DNA of 64,000 nt from contig JAZGUH010000695.1 in the NCBI GenBank assembly GCA_037893225.1, forward strand, positions 310,001-374,000. Direction: 5' to 3'. This document shows positions 39,801-53,799 of the stretch, piece by piece. The notes beneath the pieces were generated by a model that did no database searches, was not told where the DNA came from, and saw only the letters and a list, made by a program, of their open reading frames with translations. The DNA comes from Hippasteria phrygiana. Lineage: Eukaryota > Echinodermata > Asteroidea > Valvatida > Goniasteridae. The translations under genes were made by a program, and so were the position numbers. How positions within the stretch are numbered: position 1 is the stretch's first letter; each line of letters starts with the position of its first letter.

Positions 39801-40563
39801 CTAAGAAGCAGCCGATAATTGCAGCATGTAGCGCCAGATCTAAGCTATCCATACATGTCAAAATTACTGTATTTGGTTTATATTTCATGCAATTATGAAT
39901 GAGTAAAGCAAGTCCATACCCCAGGGAATTTGACATGCATGGAGCAATAAATAGACGGTAACATGTACACAGATGTTGGCCGGAAAGAAAATAAACATTG
40001 CGAGGTTTGAATTTTCTCCACAAGTTTTAACTCTAAGAAGCCGCCGATAATTGCAACATGTAGCGCCAGATCTAAGCTATCCATACATGTCAAAATTACT
40101 GAATTTGGTTGATATTTCATGCAATTATGAATGAGTAAAGCAAGTCATACCCTAGGGAATTTGACATGCATGGAGCAATAAATAGAAGGTAATATGCACA
40201 CAGATGTTGGCCGGAAAGAAAATATACATTGCGAGGTTTGAATTTTCTCCACAAGTTTTAACTCTAAGAAGCCGCCGATAATTGCAACATGTAGCGCCAG
40301 ATCTAAGCTATCCATACATGTCAAAATTACTGAATTTGGTTGATATTTCATGCAATTATGAATGAGTAAAGCAAGTCATACCCCAGGGAATTTGACAGGC
40401 ATGGAGCAATAAATAGAAGGTAATATGCACACAGATGTTGGCCGGAAAGAAAATAAACATTGCGAGGTTTGAATTTTCTCCACAAGTTTTAACTCTAAGA
40501 AGCCGCCGATAATTGCAACATGTAGCGCCAGATCTAAGCTATCCATACATGTCAAAATTACTG
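36866..40563. repeat. Segmental copy of 28,986-32,683 (offset 7880), with a third copy of the 2780-bp 12-mer
   Basis: About 3.7 kb (16 monomers) matches 28,986-32,683 at offset 7880. The 12-mer part starts at 37,804 and keeps AATAAATAAAAGG in its first monomer, as in copy 1 and unlike copy 2. It was therefore copied from, or shares its origin with, the 29,924 unit. The match starts where the monomer end versions differ (28,985/36,865) and stops at 32,684/40,564, again in a monomer end. Confidence 0.92.
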
Positions 40564-43500
40564 AATTTGGTTGATATTTCATGCAATTATGAATGAGTAA
40601 AGCAAGTCCATACCCCAGGGAATTTGACATGCATGGAGCAATAAATAGACGGTAACATGTACACAGATGTTGGCCGGAAAGAAAATAAACATTGCGAGGT
40701 TTGAATTTTCTCCACAAGTTTTAACTCTAAGAAGCCGCCGATAATTGCAACATGTAGCGCCAGATCTAAGCTATCCATACATGTCAAAATTACTGAATTT
40801 GGTTGATATTTCATGCAATTATGAATGAGTAAAGCAAGTCCATACCCTAGGGAATTTGACAGGCATGGAGCAATAAATAGAAGGTAATATGCACACAGAT
40901 GTTGGCCGGAAAGAAAATAAACATTGCGAGGTTTGAATTTTCTCCACAAGTTTTAACTCTAAGAAGCCGCCGATAATTGCAACATGTAGCGCCAGATCTA
41001 AGCTATCCATACATGTCAAAATTACTGTATTTGGTGTATATTTCATGCAATTATGAATGAGTAAAGCAAGTCCATACCCCAGGGAATTTGACATGCATGG
41101 AGCAATAAATAGACGGTAACATGTACACAGATGTTGGCCGGAAAGAAAATAAACATTGCGAGGTTTGAATTTTCTCCACAAGTTTTAACTCTAAGAAGCC
41201 GCCGATAATTGCAACATGTAGCGCCAGATCTAAGCTATCCATACATGTCAAAATTACTGAATTTGGTTGATATTTGATGCAATTATGAATGAGTAAAGCA
41301 AGTCCATACCCTAGGGAATTTGACAGGCATGGAGCAATAAATAGAAGGTAATATGCACACAGATGTTGGCCGGAAAGAAAATAAACATTGCGAGGTTTGA
41401 ATTTTCTCCACAAGTTTTAACTCTAAGAAGCCGCCGATAATTGCAACATGTAGCGCCAGATCTAAGCTATCCATACATGTCAAAATTACTGTATTTGGTG
41501 TATATTTCATGCAATTATGAATGAGTAAAGCAAGTCATACCCTAGGGAATTTGACATGCATGGAGCAATAAATAGAAGGTAATATGCACACAGATGTTGG
41601 CCGGAAAGAAAATATACATTGCGAGGTTTGAATTTTCTCCACAAGTTTTAACTCTAAGAAGCCGCCGATAATTGCAACATGTAGCGCCAGATCTAAGCTA
41701 TCCATACATGTCAAAATTACTGTATTTGGTGTATATTTCATGCAATTATGAATGAGTAAAGCAAGTCCATACCCCAGGGAATTTGACATGCATGGAGCAA
41801 TAAATAGACGGTAACATGTACACAGATGTTGGCCGGAAAGAAAATAAACATTGCGAGGTTTGAATTTTCTCCACAAGTTTTAACTCTAAGAAGCCGCCGA
41901 TAATTGCAACATGTAGCGCCAGATTTAAGCTATCCATACATGTCAAAATTACTGAATTTGGTTGATATTTCATGCAATTATGAATGAGTAAAGCAAGTCC
42001 ATACCCTAGGGAATTTGACAGGCATGGAGCAATAAATAGAAGGTAATATGCACACAGATGTTGGCCGGAAAGAAAATAAACATTGCGAGGTTTGAATTTT
42101 CTCCACAAGTTTTAACTCTAAGAAGCCGCCGATAATTGCAACATGTAGCGCCAGATCTAAGCTATCCATACATGTCAAAATTACTGAATTTGGTTGATAT
42201 TTCATGCAATTATGAATGAGTAAAGCAAGTCCATACCCCAGGGAATTTGACATGCATGGAGCAATAAATAGACGGTAACATGTACACAGATGTTGGCCGG
42301 AAAGAAAATAAACATTGCGAGGTTTAAATTTTCTCCACAAGTTTTAACTCTAAGAAGCCGCCGATAATTGCAACATGTAGCGCCAGATCTAAGCTATCCA
42401 TACATGTCAAAATTACTGAATTTGGTTGATATTTCATGCAATTATGAATGAGTAAAGCAAGTCATACCCTAGGGAATTTGACATGCATGGAGCAATAAAT
42501 AGAAGGTAATATGCACACAGATGTTGGCCGGAAAGAAAATATACATTGCGAGGTTTCAATTTTCTCCACAAGTTTTAACTCTAAGAAGCCGCCGATAATT
42601 GCAACATGTAGCGCCAGATCTAAGCTATCCATACATGTCAAAATGACTGAATTTGGTTGATATTTCATGCAATTATGAATGAGTAAAGCAAGTCCATACC
42701 CCAGGGAATTTGACAGGCATGGAGCAATAAATAGAAGGTAATATGCACACAGATGTTGGCCGGAAAGAAAATAAACATTGCGAGGTTTGAATTTTCTCCA
42801 CACGTTTTAACTCTAAGAAGCCGCCGATAATTGCAGCATGTAGCGCCAGATCTAAGCTATCCATACATGTCAAAATTACTGTATTTGGTTGATATTTCAT
42901 GCAATTATGAATGAGTAAAGCAAGTCCATACCCCAGGGAATTTGACAGGCATGGAGCAATACATAAAAGGTAATCTGCACACAGATGGTGGCCGGGAAGA
43001 AAATAAACATTGCGAGGTTTGAATTTTCTCCACAATTGTTAACTCTAAGAAGCCGCCGATAATTGCAACATGTAGCGCCAGATCTAAGCTATCCATACAT
43101 GTCAAAATTACTGAATTTGGTTGATATTTCATGCAATTATGAATGAGTAAAGCAAGTCCATACCCCAGGGAATTTGACATGCATGGAGCAATAAATAGAC
43201 GGTAACATGTACACAGATGTTGGCCGGAAAGAAAATAAACATTGCGAGGTTTGAATTTTCTCCACAAGTTTTAACTCTAAGAAGCCGCCGATAATTGCAA
43301 CATGTAGCGCCAGATCTAAGCTATCCATACATGTCAAAATTACTGAATTTGGTTGATATTTCATGAAATTATGAATGAGTAAAGCAAGTCATACCCTAGG
43401 GAATTTGACATGCATGGAGCAATAAATAGAAGGTAATATGCACACAGATGTTGGCCGGAAAGAAAATATACATTGCGAGGTTTGAATTTTCTCCACAAGT

Positions 43501-44756
43501 TTTAACTCTAAGAAGCCGCCGATAATTGCAACATGTAGCGCCAGATCTAAGCTATCCATACATGTCAAAATTACTGAATTTGGTTGATATTTCATGCAAT
43601 TATGAATGAGTAAAGCAAGTCCATACCCTAGGAAATTTGACAGGCATGGAGCAATAAATAGAAGGTAATATGCACACAGATGTTGGCCGGAAAGAAAATA
43701 AACATTGCGAGGTTTGAATTTTCTCCACAAGTTTTAACTCTAAGAAGCCGCCGATAATTGCAACATGTAGCGCCAGATCTAAGCTATCCATACATGTCAA
43801 AATTACTGTATTTGGTGTATATTTCATGCAATTATGAATGAGTAAAGCAAGTCCATACCCCAGGGAATTTGACATGCATGGAGCAATAAATAGACGGTAA
43901 CATGTACACAGATGTTGGCCGGAAAGAAAATAAACATTGCGAGGTTTGAATTTTCTCCACAAGTTTTAACTCTAAGAAGCCGCCGATAATTGCAACATGT
44001 AGCGCCAGATCTAAGCTATCCATACATGTCAAAATTACTGAATTTGGTTGATATTTCATGCAATTATGAATGAGTAAAGCAAGTCCATACCCTAGGGAAT
44101 TTGACAGGCATGGAGCAATAAATAGAAGGTAATATGCACACAGATGTTGGCCGGAAAGAAAATAAACATTGCGAGGTTTGAATTTTCTCCACAAGTTTTA
44201 ACTCTAAGAAGCCGCCGATAATTGCAACATGTAGCGCCAGATCTAAGCTATCCATACATGTCAAAATTACTGTATTTGGTGTATATTTCATGCAATTATG
44301 AATGAGTAAAGCAAGTCCATACCCCAGGGAATTTGACATGCATGGAGCAATAAATAGACGGTAACATGTACACAGATGTTGGCCGGAAAGAAAATAAACA
44401 TTGCGAGGTTTGAATTTTCTCCACAAGTTTTAACTCTAAGAAGCCGCCGATAATTGCAACATGTAGCGCCAGATCTAAGCTATCCATACATGTCAAAATT
44501 ACTGAATTTGGTTGATATTTGATGCAATTATGAATGAGTAAAGCAAGTCCATACCCTAGGAAATTTGACAGGCATGGAGCAATAAATAGAAGGTAATATG
44601 CACACAGATGTTGGCCGGAAAGAAAATAAACATTGCGAGGTTTGAATTTTCTCCACAAGTTTTAACTCTAAGAAGCCGCCGATAATTGCAACATGTAGCG
44701 CCAGATCTAAGCTATCCATACATGTCAAAATTACTGTATTTGGTGTATATTTCATG

Positions 44757-47304
44757 CAATTATGAATGAGTAAAGCAAGTCATACCCTAGGGAATTTGAC
44801 ATGCATGGAGCAATAAATAGAAGGTAATATGCACACAGATGTTGGCCGGAAAGAAAATATACATTGCGAGGTTTGAATTTTCTCCACAAGTTTTAACTCT
44901 AAGAAGCCGCCGATAATTGCAACATGTAGCGCCAGATCTAAGCTATCCATACATGTCAAAATTACTGTATTTGGTGTATATTTCATGCAATTATGAATGA
45001 GTAAAGCAAGTCCATACCCCAGGGAATTTGACATGCATGGAGCAATAAATAGACGGTAACATGTACACAGATGTTGGCCGGAAAGAAAATAAACATTGCG
45101 AGGTTTGAATTTTCTCCACAAGTTTTAACTCTAAGAAGCCGCCGATAATTGCAACATGTAGCGCCAGATTTAAGCTATCCATACATGTCAAAATTACTGA
45201 ATTTGGTTGATATTTCATGCAATTATGAATGAGTAAAGCAAGTCCATACCCTAGGGAATTTGACAGGCATGGAGCAATAAATAGAAGGTAATATGCACAC
45301 AGATGTTGGCCGGAAAGAAAATAAACATTGCGAGGTTTGAATTTTCTCCACAAGTTTTAACTCTAAGAAGCCGCCGATAATTGCAACATGTAGCGCCAGA
45401 TCTAAGCTATCCATACATGTCAAAATTACTGAATTTGGTTGATATTTCATGCAATTATGAATGAGTAAAGCAAGTCATACCCTAGGGAATTTGACATGCA
45501 TGGAGCAATAAATAGAAGGTAATATGCACACAGATGTTGGCCGGAAAGAAAATATACATTGCGAGGTTTGAATTTTCTCCACAAGTTTTAACTCTAAGAA
45601 GCCGCCGATAATTGCAACATGTAGCGCCAGATCTAAGCTATCCATACATGTCAAAATTACTGAATTTGGTTGATATTTCATGCAATTATGAATGAGTAAA
45701 GCAAGTCCATACCCTAGGGAATTTGACAGGCATGGAGCAATACATAAAAGGTAATCTGCACACAGATGGTGGCCGGGAAGAAAATAAACATTGCGAGGTT
45801 TGAATTTTCTCCACAAGTGTTAACTCTAAGAAGCCGCCGATAATTGCAACATGTAGCGCCAGATCTAAGCTATCCATACATGTCAAAATTACTGAATTTG
45901 GTTGATATTTCATGCAATTATGAATGAGTAAAGCAAGTCCATACCCCAGGGAATTTGACATGCATGGAGCAATAAATAGACGGTAACATGTACACAGATG
46001 TTGGCCGGAAAGAAAATAAACATTGCGAGGTTTAAATTTTCTCCACAAGTTTTAACTCTAAGAAGCCGCCGATAATTGCAACATGTAGCGCCAGATCTAA
46101 GCTATCCATACATGTCAAAATTACTGAATTTGGTTGATATTTCATGCAATTATGAATGAGTAAAGCAAGTCATACCCTAGGGAATTTGACATGCATGGAG
46201 CAATAAATAGAAGGTAATATGCACACAGATGTTGGCCGGAAAGAAAATATACATTGCGAGGTTTGAATTTTCTCCACAAGTTTTAACTCTAAGAAGCCGC
46301 CGATAATTGCAACATGTAGCGCCAGATCTAAGCTATCCATACATGTCAAAATGACTGAATTTGGTTGATATTTCATGCAATTATGAATGAGTAAAGCAAG
46401 TCCATACCCCAGGGAATTTGACAGGCATGGAGCAATAAATAGAAGGTAATATGCACACAGATGTTGGCCGGAAAGAAAATAAACATTGCGAGGTTTGAAT
46501 TTTCTCCACACGTTTTAACTCTAAGATGCCGCCGATAATTGCAGCATGTAGCGCCAGATCTAAGCTATCCATACATGTCAAAATTACTGTATTTGGTTGA
46601 TATTTCATGCAATTATGAATGAGTAAAGCAAGTCCATACCCCAGGGAATTTGACAGGCATGGAGCAATACATAAAAGGTAATCTGCACACAGATGGTGGC
46701 CGGGAAGAAAATAAACATTGCGAGGTTTGAATTTTCTCCACAATTGTTAACTCTAAGAAGCCGCCGATAATTGCAACATGTAGCGCCAGATCTAAGCTAT
46801 CCATACATGTCAAAATTACTGAATTTGGTTGATATTTCATGCAATTATGAATGAGTAAAGCAAGTCCATACCCCAGGGAATTTGACATGCATGGAGCAAT
46901 AAATAGACGGTAACATGTACACAGATGTTGGCCGGAAAGAAAATAAACATTGCGAGGTTTGAATTTTCTCCACAAGTTTTAACTCTAAGAAGCCGCCGAT
47001 AATTGCAACATGTAGCGCCAGATCTAAGCTATCCATACATGTCAAAATTACTGAATTTGGTTGATATTTCATGAAATTATGAATGAGTAAAGCAAGTCAT
47101 ACCCTAGGGAATTTGACATGCATGGAGCAATAAATAGAAGGTAATATGCACACAGATGTTGGCCGGAAAGAAAATATACATTGCGAGGTTTGAATTTTCT
47201 CCACAAGTTTTAACTCTAAGAAGCCGCCGATAATTGCAACATGTAGCGCCAGATCTAAGCTATCCATACATGTCAAAATTACTGTATTTGGTGTATATTT
47301 CATG
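44757..47304. repeat. 11-mer HOR of a second type, copy 1 (2548 bp)
   Basis: Order D-C-E-D-(E/B hybrid)-C-D-A-B-C-D. Four D monomers explain the length, 11 x 232 - 4. Markers include T at 45,170 (AGATTTAAGC), GAGGTTTAAATTT in the C at 45,915, and AAGATGCCGCC at 46,527. It matches the following unit up to 47,284. Confidence 0.93.
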
Positions 47305-49832
47305 CAATTATGAATGAGTAAAGCAAGTCATACCCTAGGGAATTTGACATGCATGGAGCAATAAATAGAAGGTAATATGCACACAGATGTTGGCCGGAAA
47401 GAAAATATACATTGCGAGGTTTGAATTTTCTCCACAAGTTTTAACTCTAAGAAGCCGCCGATAATTGCAACATGTAGCGCCAGATCTAAGCTATCCATAC
47501 ATGTCAAAATTACTGTATTTGGTGTATATTTCATGCAATTATGAATGAGTAAAGCAAGTCCATACCCCAGGGAATTTGACATGCATGGAGCAATAAATAG
47601 ACGGTAACATGTACACAGATGTTGGCCGGAAAGAAAATAAACATTGCGAGGTTTGAATTTTCTCCACAAGTTTTAACTCTAAGAAGCCGCCGATAATTGC
47701 AACATGTAGCGCCAGATTTAAGCTATCCATACATGTCAAAATTACTGAATTTGGTTGATATTTCATGCAATTATGAATGAGTAAAGCAAGTCCATACCCT
47801 AGGGAATTTGACAGGCATGGAGCAATAAATAGAAGGTAATATGCACACAGATGTTGGCCGGAAAGAAAATAAACATTGCGAGGTTTGAATTTTCTCCACA
47901 AGTTTTAACTCTAAGAAGCCGCCGATAATTGCAACATGTAGCGCCAGATCTAAGCTATCCATACATGTCAAAATTACTGAATTTGGTTGATATTTCATGC
48001 AATTATGAATGAGTAAAGCAAGTCATACCCTAGGGAATTTGACATGCATGGAGCAATAAATAGAAGGTAATATGCACACAGATGTTGGCCGGAAAGAAAA
48101 TATACATTGCGAGGTTTGAATTTTCTCCACAAGTTTTAACTCTAAGAAGCCGCCGATAATTGCAACATGTAGCGCCAGATCTAAGCTATCCATACATGTC
48201 AAAATTACTGAATTTGGTTGATATTTCATGCAATTATGAATGAGTAAAGCAAGTCCATACCCTAGGGAATTTGACAGGCATGGAGCAATACATAAAAGGT
48301 AATCTGCACACAGATGGTGGCCGGGAAGAAAATAAACATTGCGAGGTTTGAATTTTCTCCACAAGTGTTAACTCTAAGAAGCCGCCGATAATTGCAACAT
48401 GTAGCGCCAGATCTAAGCTATCCATACATGTCAAAATTACTGAATTTGGTTGATATTTCATGCAATTATGAATGAGTAAAGCAAGTCCATACCCCAGGGA
48501 ATTTGACATGCATGGAGCAATAAATAGACGGTAACATGTACGCAGATGTTGGCCGGAAAGAAAATAAACATTGCGAGGTTTAAATTTTCTCCACAAGTTT
48601 TAACTCTAAGAAGCCGCCGATAATTGCAACATGTAGCGCCAGATCTAAGCTATCCATACATGTCAAAATTACTGAATTTGGTTGATATTTCATGCAATTA
48701 TGAATGAGTAAAGCAAGTCATACCCTAGGGAATTTGACATGCATGGAGCAATAAATAGAAGGTAATATGCACACAGATGTTGGCCGGAAAGAAAATATAC
48801 ATTGCGAGGTTTGAATTTTCTCCACAAGTTTTAACTCTAAGAAGCCGCCGATAATTGCAACATGTAGCGCCAGATCTAAGCTATCCATACATGTCAAAAT
48901 GACTGAATTTGGTTGATATTTCATGCAATTATGAATGAGTAAAGCAAGTCCATACCCCAGGGAATTTGACAGGCATGGAGCAATAAATAGAAGGTAATAT
49001 GCACACAGATGTTGGCCGGAAAGAAAATAAACATTGCGAGGTTTGAATTTTCTCCACACGTTTTAACTCTAAGATGCCGCCGATAATTGCAGCATGTAGC
49101 GCCAGATCTAAGCTATCCATACATGTCAAAATTACTGTATTTGGTTGATATTTCATGCAATTATGAATGAGTAAAGCAAGTCCATACCCCAGGGAATTTG
49201 ACAGGCATGGAGCAATACATAAAAGGTAATCTGCACACAGATGGTGGCCGGGAAGAAAATAAACATTGCGAGGTTTGAATTTTCTCCACAATTGTTAACT
49301 CTAAGAAGCCGCCGATAATTGCAACATGTAGCGCCAGATCTAAGCTATCCATACATGTCAAAATTACTGAATTTGGTTGATATTTCATGCAATTATGAAT
49401 GAGTAAAGCAAGTCCATACCCCAGGGAATTTGACATGCATGGAGCAATAAATAGACGGTAACATGTACACAGATGTTGGCCGGAAAGAAAATAAACATTG
49501 CGAGGTTTGAATTTTCTCCACAAGTTTTAACTCTAAGAAGCCGCCGATAATTGCAACATGTAGCGCCAGATCTAAGCTATCCATACATGTCAAAATTACT
49601 GAATTTGGTTGATATTTCATGAAATTATGAATGAGTAAAGCAAGTCATACCCTAGGGAATTTGACATGCATGGAGCAATAAATAGAAGGTAATATGCACA
49701 CAGATGTTGGCCGGAAAGAAAATATACATTGCGAGGTTTGAATTTTCTCCACAAGTTTTAACTCTAAGAAGCCGCCGATAATTGCAACATGTAGCGCCAG
49801 ATCTAAGCTATCCATACATGTCAAAATTACTG
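47305..49832. repeat. 11-mer HOR of a second type, copy 2, tandem to copy 1
   Basis: It repeats 44,757-47,284 at offset 2548 with T at 47,718 and AAGATGCCGCC at 49,075. It has one private substitution, G at 48,542 (GTACGCAGATG), not seen in copy 1. The match ends at 47,285/49,833, in the end region of a D monomer, where copy 2 continues into the series found at 15,769. Confidence 0.93.
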
Positions 49833-52174
49833 AATTTGGTTGATATTTCATGCAATTATGAATGAGTAAAGCAAGTCCATACCCTAGGAAATTTGACAGG
49901 CATGGAGCAATAAATAGAAGGTAATATGCACACAGATGTTGGCCGGAAAGAAAATAAACATTGCGAGGTTTGAATTTTCTCCACAAGTTTTAACTCTAAG
50001 AAGCCGCCGATAATTGCAACATGTAGCGCCAGATCTAAGCTATCCATACATGTCAAAATTACTGTATTTGGTGTATATTTCATGCAATTATGAATGAGTA
50101 AAGCAAGTCCATACCCCAGGGAATTTGACATGCATGGAGCAATAAATAGACGGTAACATGTACACAGATGTTGGCCGGAAAGAAAAATAAACATTGCGAG
50201 GTTTGAATTTTCTCCACAAGTTTTAACTCTAAGAAGCCGCCGATAATTGCAACATGTAGCGCCAGATCTAAGCTATCCATACATGTCAAAATTACTGAAT
50301 TTGGTTGATATTTCATGCAATTATGAATGAGTAAAGCAAGTCCATACCCTAGGGAATTTGACAGGCATGGAAGCAATAAATAGAAGGTAATATGCACACA
50401 GATGTTGGCCGGAAAGAAAATAAACATTGCGAGGTTTGAATTTTCTCCACAAGTTTTAACTCTAAGAAGCCGCCGATAATTGCAACATGTAGCGCCAGAT
50501 CTAAGCTATCCATACATGTCAAAATTACTGTATTTGGTGTATATTTCATGCAATTATGAATGAGTAAAGCAAGTCCATACCCCAGGGAATTTGACAGGCA
50601 TGGAGCAATACATAAAAGGTAATCTGCACACAGATGGTGGCCGGGAAGAAAATAAACATTGCGAGGTTTGAATTTTCTCCACAAGTGTTAACTCTAAGAA
50701 GCCGCCGATAATTGCAACATGTAGCGCCAGATCTAAGCTATCCATACATGTCAAAATTACTGAATTTGGTTGATATTTCATGCAATTATGAATGAGTAAA
50801 GCAAGTCCATACCCCAGGGAATTTGACAGGCATGGAGCAATAAATAGAAGGTAATATGCACACAGATGTTGGCCGGAAAGAAAATAAACATTGCGAGGTT
50901 TGAATTTTCTCCACAAGTTTTAACTCTAAGAAGCCGCCGATAATTGCAACATGTAGCGCCAGATCTAAGCTATCCATACATGTCAAAATTACTGAATTTG
51001 GTTGATATTTCATGCAATTATGAATGAGTAAAGCAAGTCCATACCCCAGGGAATTTGACATGCATGGAGCAATAAATAGACGGTAACATGTACACAGATG
51101 TTGGCCGGAAAGAAAATAAACATTGCGAGGTTTGAATTTTCTCCACAAGTTTTAACTCTAAGAAGCCGCCGATAATTGCAACATGTAGCGCCAGATCTAA
51201 GCTATCCATACATGTCAAAATTACTGAATTTGGTTGATATTTCATGCAATTATGAATGAGTAAAGCAAGTCATACCCTAGGGAATTTGACATGCATGGAG
51301 CAATAAATAGAAGGTAATATGCACACAGATGTTGGCTGGAAAGAAAATAAACATTGCGAGGTTTGAATTTTCTCCACAAGTTTTAACTCTAAGAAGCCGC
51401 CGATAATTGCAACATGTAGCGCCAGATCTAAGCTATCCATACATGTCAAAATTACTGTATTTGGTGTATATTTCATGCAATTATGAATGAGTAAAGCAAG
51501 TCCATACCCCAGGGAATTTGACATGCATGGAGCAATAAATAGACGGTAACATGTACACAGATGTTGGCCGGAAAGAAAAATAAACATTGCGAGGTTTGAA
51601 TTTTCTCCACAAGTTTTAACTCTAAGAAGCCGCCGATAATTGCAACATGTAGCGCCAGATCTAAGCTATCCATACATGTCAAAATTACTGAATTTGGTTG
51701 ATATTTCATGCAATTATGAATGAGTAAAGCAAGTCCATACCCTAGGGAATTTGACAGGCATGGAGCAATAAATAGAAGGTAATATGCACACAGATGTTGG
51801 CCGGAAAGAAAATAAACATTGCGAGGTTTGAATTTTCTCCACAAGTTTTAACTCTAAGAAGCCGCCGATAATTGCAACATGTAGCGCCAGATCTAAGCTA
51901 TCCATACATGTCAAAATTACTGTATTTGGTGTATATTTCATGCAATTATGAATGAGTAAAGCAAGTCCATACCCCAGGGAATTTGACAGGCATGGAGCAA
52001 TACATAAAAGGTAATCTGCACACAGATGGTGGCCGGGAAGAAAATAAACATTGCGAGGTTTGAATTTTCTCCACAAGTGTTAACTCTAAGAAGCCGCCGA
52101 TAATTGCAACATGTAGCGCCAGATCTAAGCTATCCATACATGTCAAAATTACTGAATTTGGTTGATATTTCATG
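49622..52174. repeat. 11-mer HOR, distant copy 3 (2553 bp)
   Basis: Same 11 monomers, same length and same rare markers as 15,769-18,321, offset 33,853. It starts AAATTATG, as copy 1 does and copy 2 does not, so it is closer to copy 1 at its left edge. Only one copy is present here, against two tandem copies at 15.8-20.9 kb. That is a copy-number difference inside an otherwise collinear long duplication. Confidence 0.93.
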
Positions 52175-53799
52175 CAATTATGAATGAGTAAAGCAAGTCA
52201 TACCCTAGGGAATTTGACATGCATGGAGCAATAAATAGAAGGTAATATGCACACAGATGTTGGCCGGAAAGAAAATATACATTGCGAGGTTTGAATTTTC
52301 TCCACAAGTTTTAACTCTAAGAAGCCGCCGATAATTGCAACATGTAGCGCCAGATCTAAGCTATCCATACATGTCAAAATTACTGAATTTGGTTGATATT
52401 TCATGCAATTATGAATGAGTAAAGCAAGTCCATACCCTAGGGAATTTGACAGGCATGGAGCAATAAATAGAAGGTAATATGCACACAGATGTTGGCTGGA
52501 AAGAAAATAAACATTGCGAGGTTTGAATTTTCTCCACAAGTTTTAACTCTAAGAAGCCGCCGATAATTGCAACATGTAGCGCCAGATCTAAGCTATCCAT
52601 ACATGTCAAAATTACTGTATTTGGTGTATATTTCATGCAATTATGAATGAGTAAAGCAAGTCCATACCCCAGGGAATTTGACATGCATGGAGCAATAAAT
52701 AGACGGTAACATGTACACAGATGTTGGCCGGAAAGAAAAATAAACATTGCGAGGTTTGAATTTTCTCCACAAGTTTTAACTTTAAGAAGCCGCCGATAAT
52801 TGCAACATGTAGCGCCAGATCTAAGCTATCCATACATGTCAAAATTACTGTATTTGGTGTATATTTCATGCAATTATGAATGAGTAAAGCAAGTCCATAC
52901 CCCAGGGAATTTGACAGGCATGGAGCAATACATAAAAGGTAATCTGCACACAGATGGTGGCCGGGAAGAAAATAAACATTGCGAGGTTTGAATTTTCTCC
53001 ACAAGTGTTAACTCTAAGAAGCCGCCGATAATTGCAGCATGTAGCGCCAGATCTAAGCTATCCATACATGTCAAAATTACTGTATATGGTTTATATTTCA
53101 TGCAAGTATGAATGAGTAAAGCAAGTCCATACCCCAGGGAATTTGACAGGCATGGAGCAATACATAAAAGGTAATCTGCACACAGATGGTGGCCGGGAAG
53201 AAAATAAACATTGCGAGGTTTGAATTTTCTCCACAAGTGTTAACTCTAAGAAGCCGCCGATAATTGCAACATGTAGCGCCAGATCTAAGCTATCCATACA
53301 TGTCAAAATTACTGAATTTGGTTGATATTTCATGCAATTATGAATGAGTAAAGCAAGTCCATACCCCAGGGAATTTGACAGGCATGGAGCAATAAATAGA
53401 AGGTAATATGCACACAGATGTTGGCCAGAAAGAAAATAAACATTGCGAGGTTTGAATTTTCTCCACAAGTTTTAACTCTAAGAAGCAGCCGATAATTGCA
53501 GCATGTAGCGCCAGATCTAAGCTATCCATACATGTTAAAATTACTGTATTTGGTGTATATTTCATGCAATTATGAATGAGTAAAGCAAGTCCATACCCCA
53601 GGGAATTTGACATGCATGGAGCAATAAATAGACGGTAACATGTACACAGATGTTGGCCGGAAAGAAAAATAAACATTGCGAGGTTTGAATTTTCTCCACA
53701 AGTTTTAACTCTAAGAAGCCGCCGATAATTGCAACATGTAGCGCCAGATCTAAGCTATCCATACATGTCAAAATTACTGAATTTGGTTGATATTTCATG

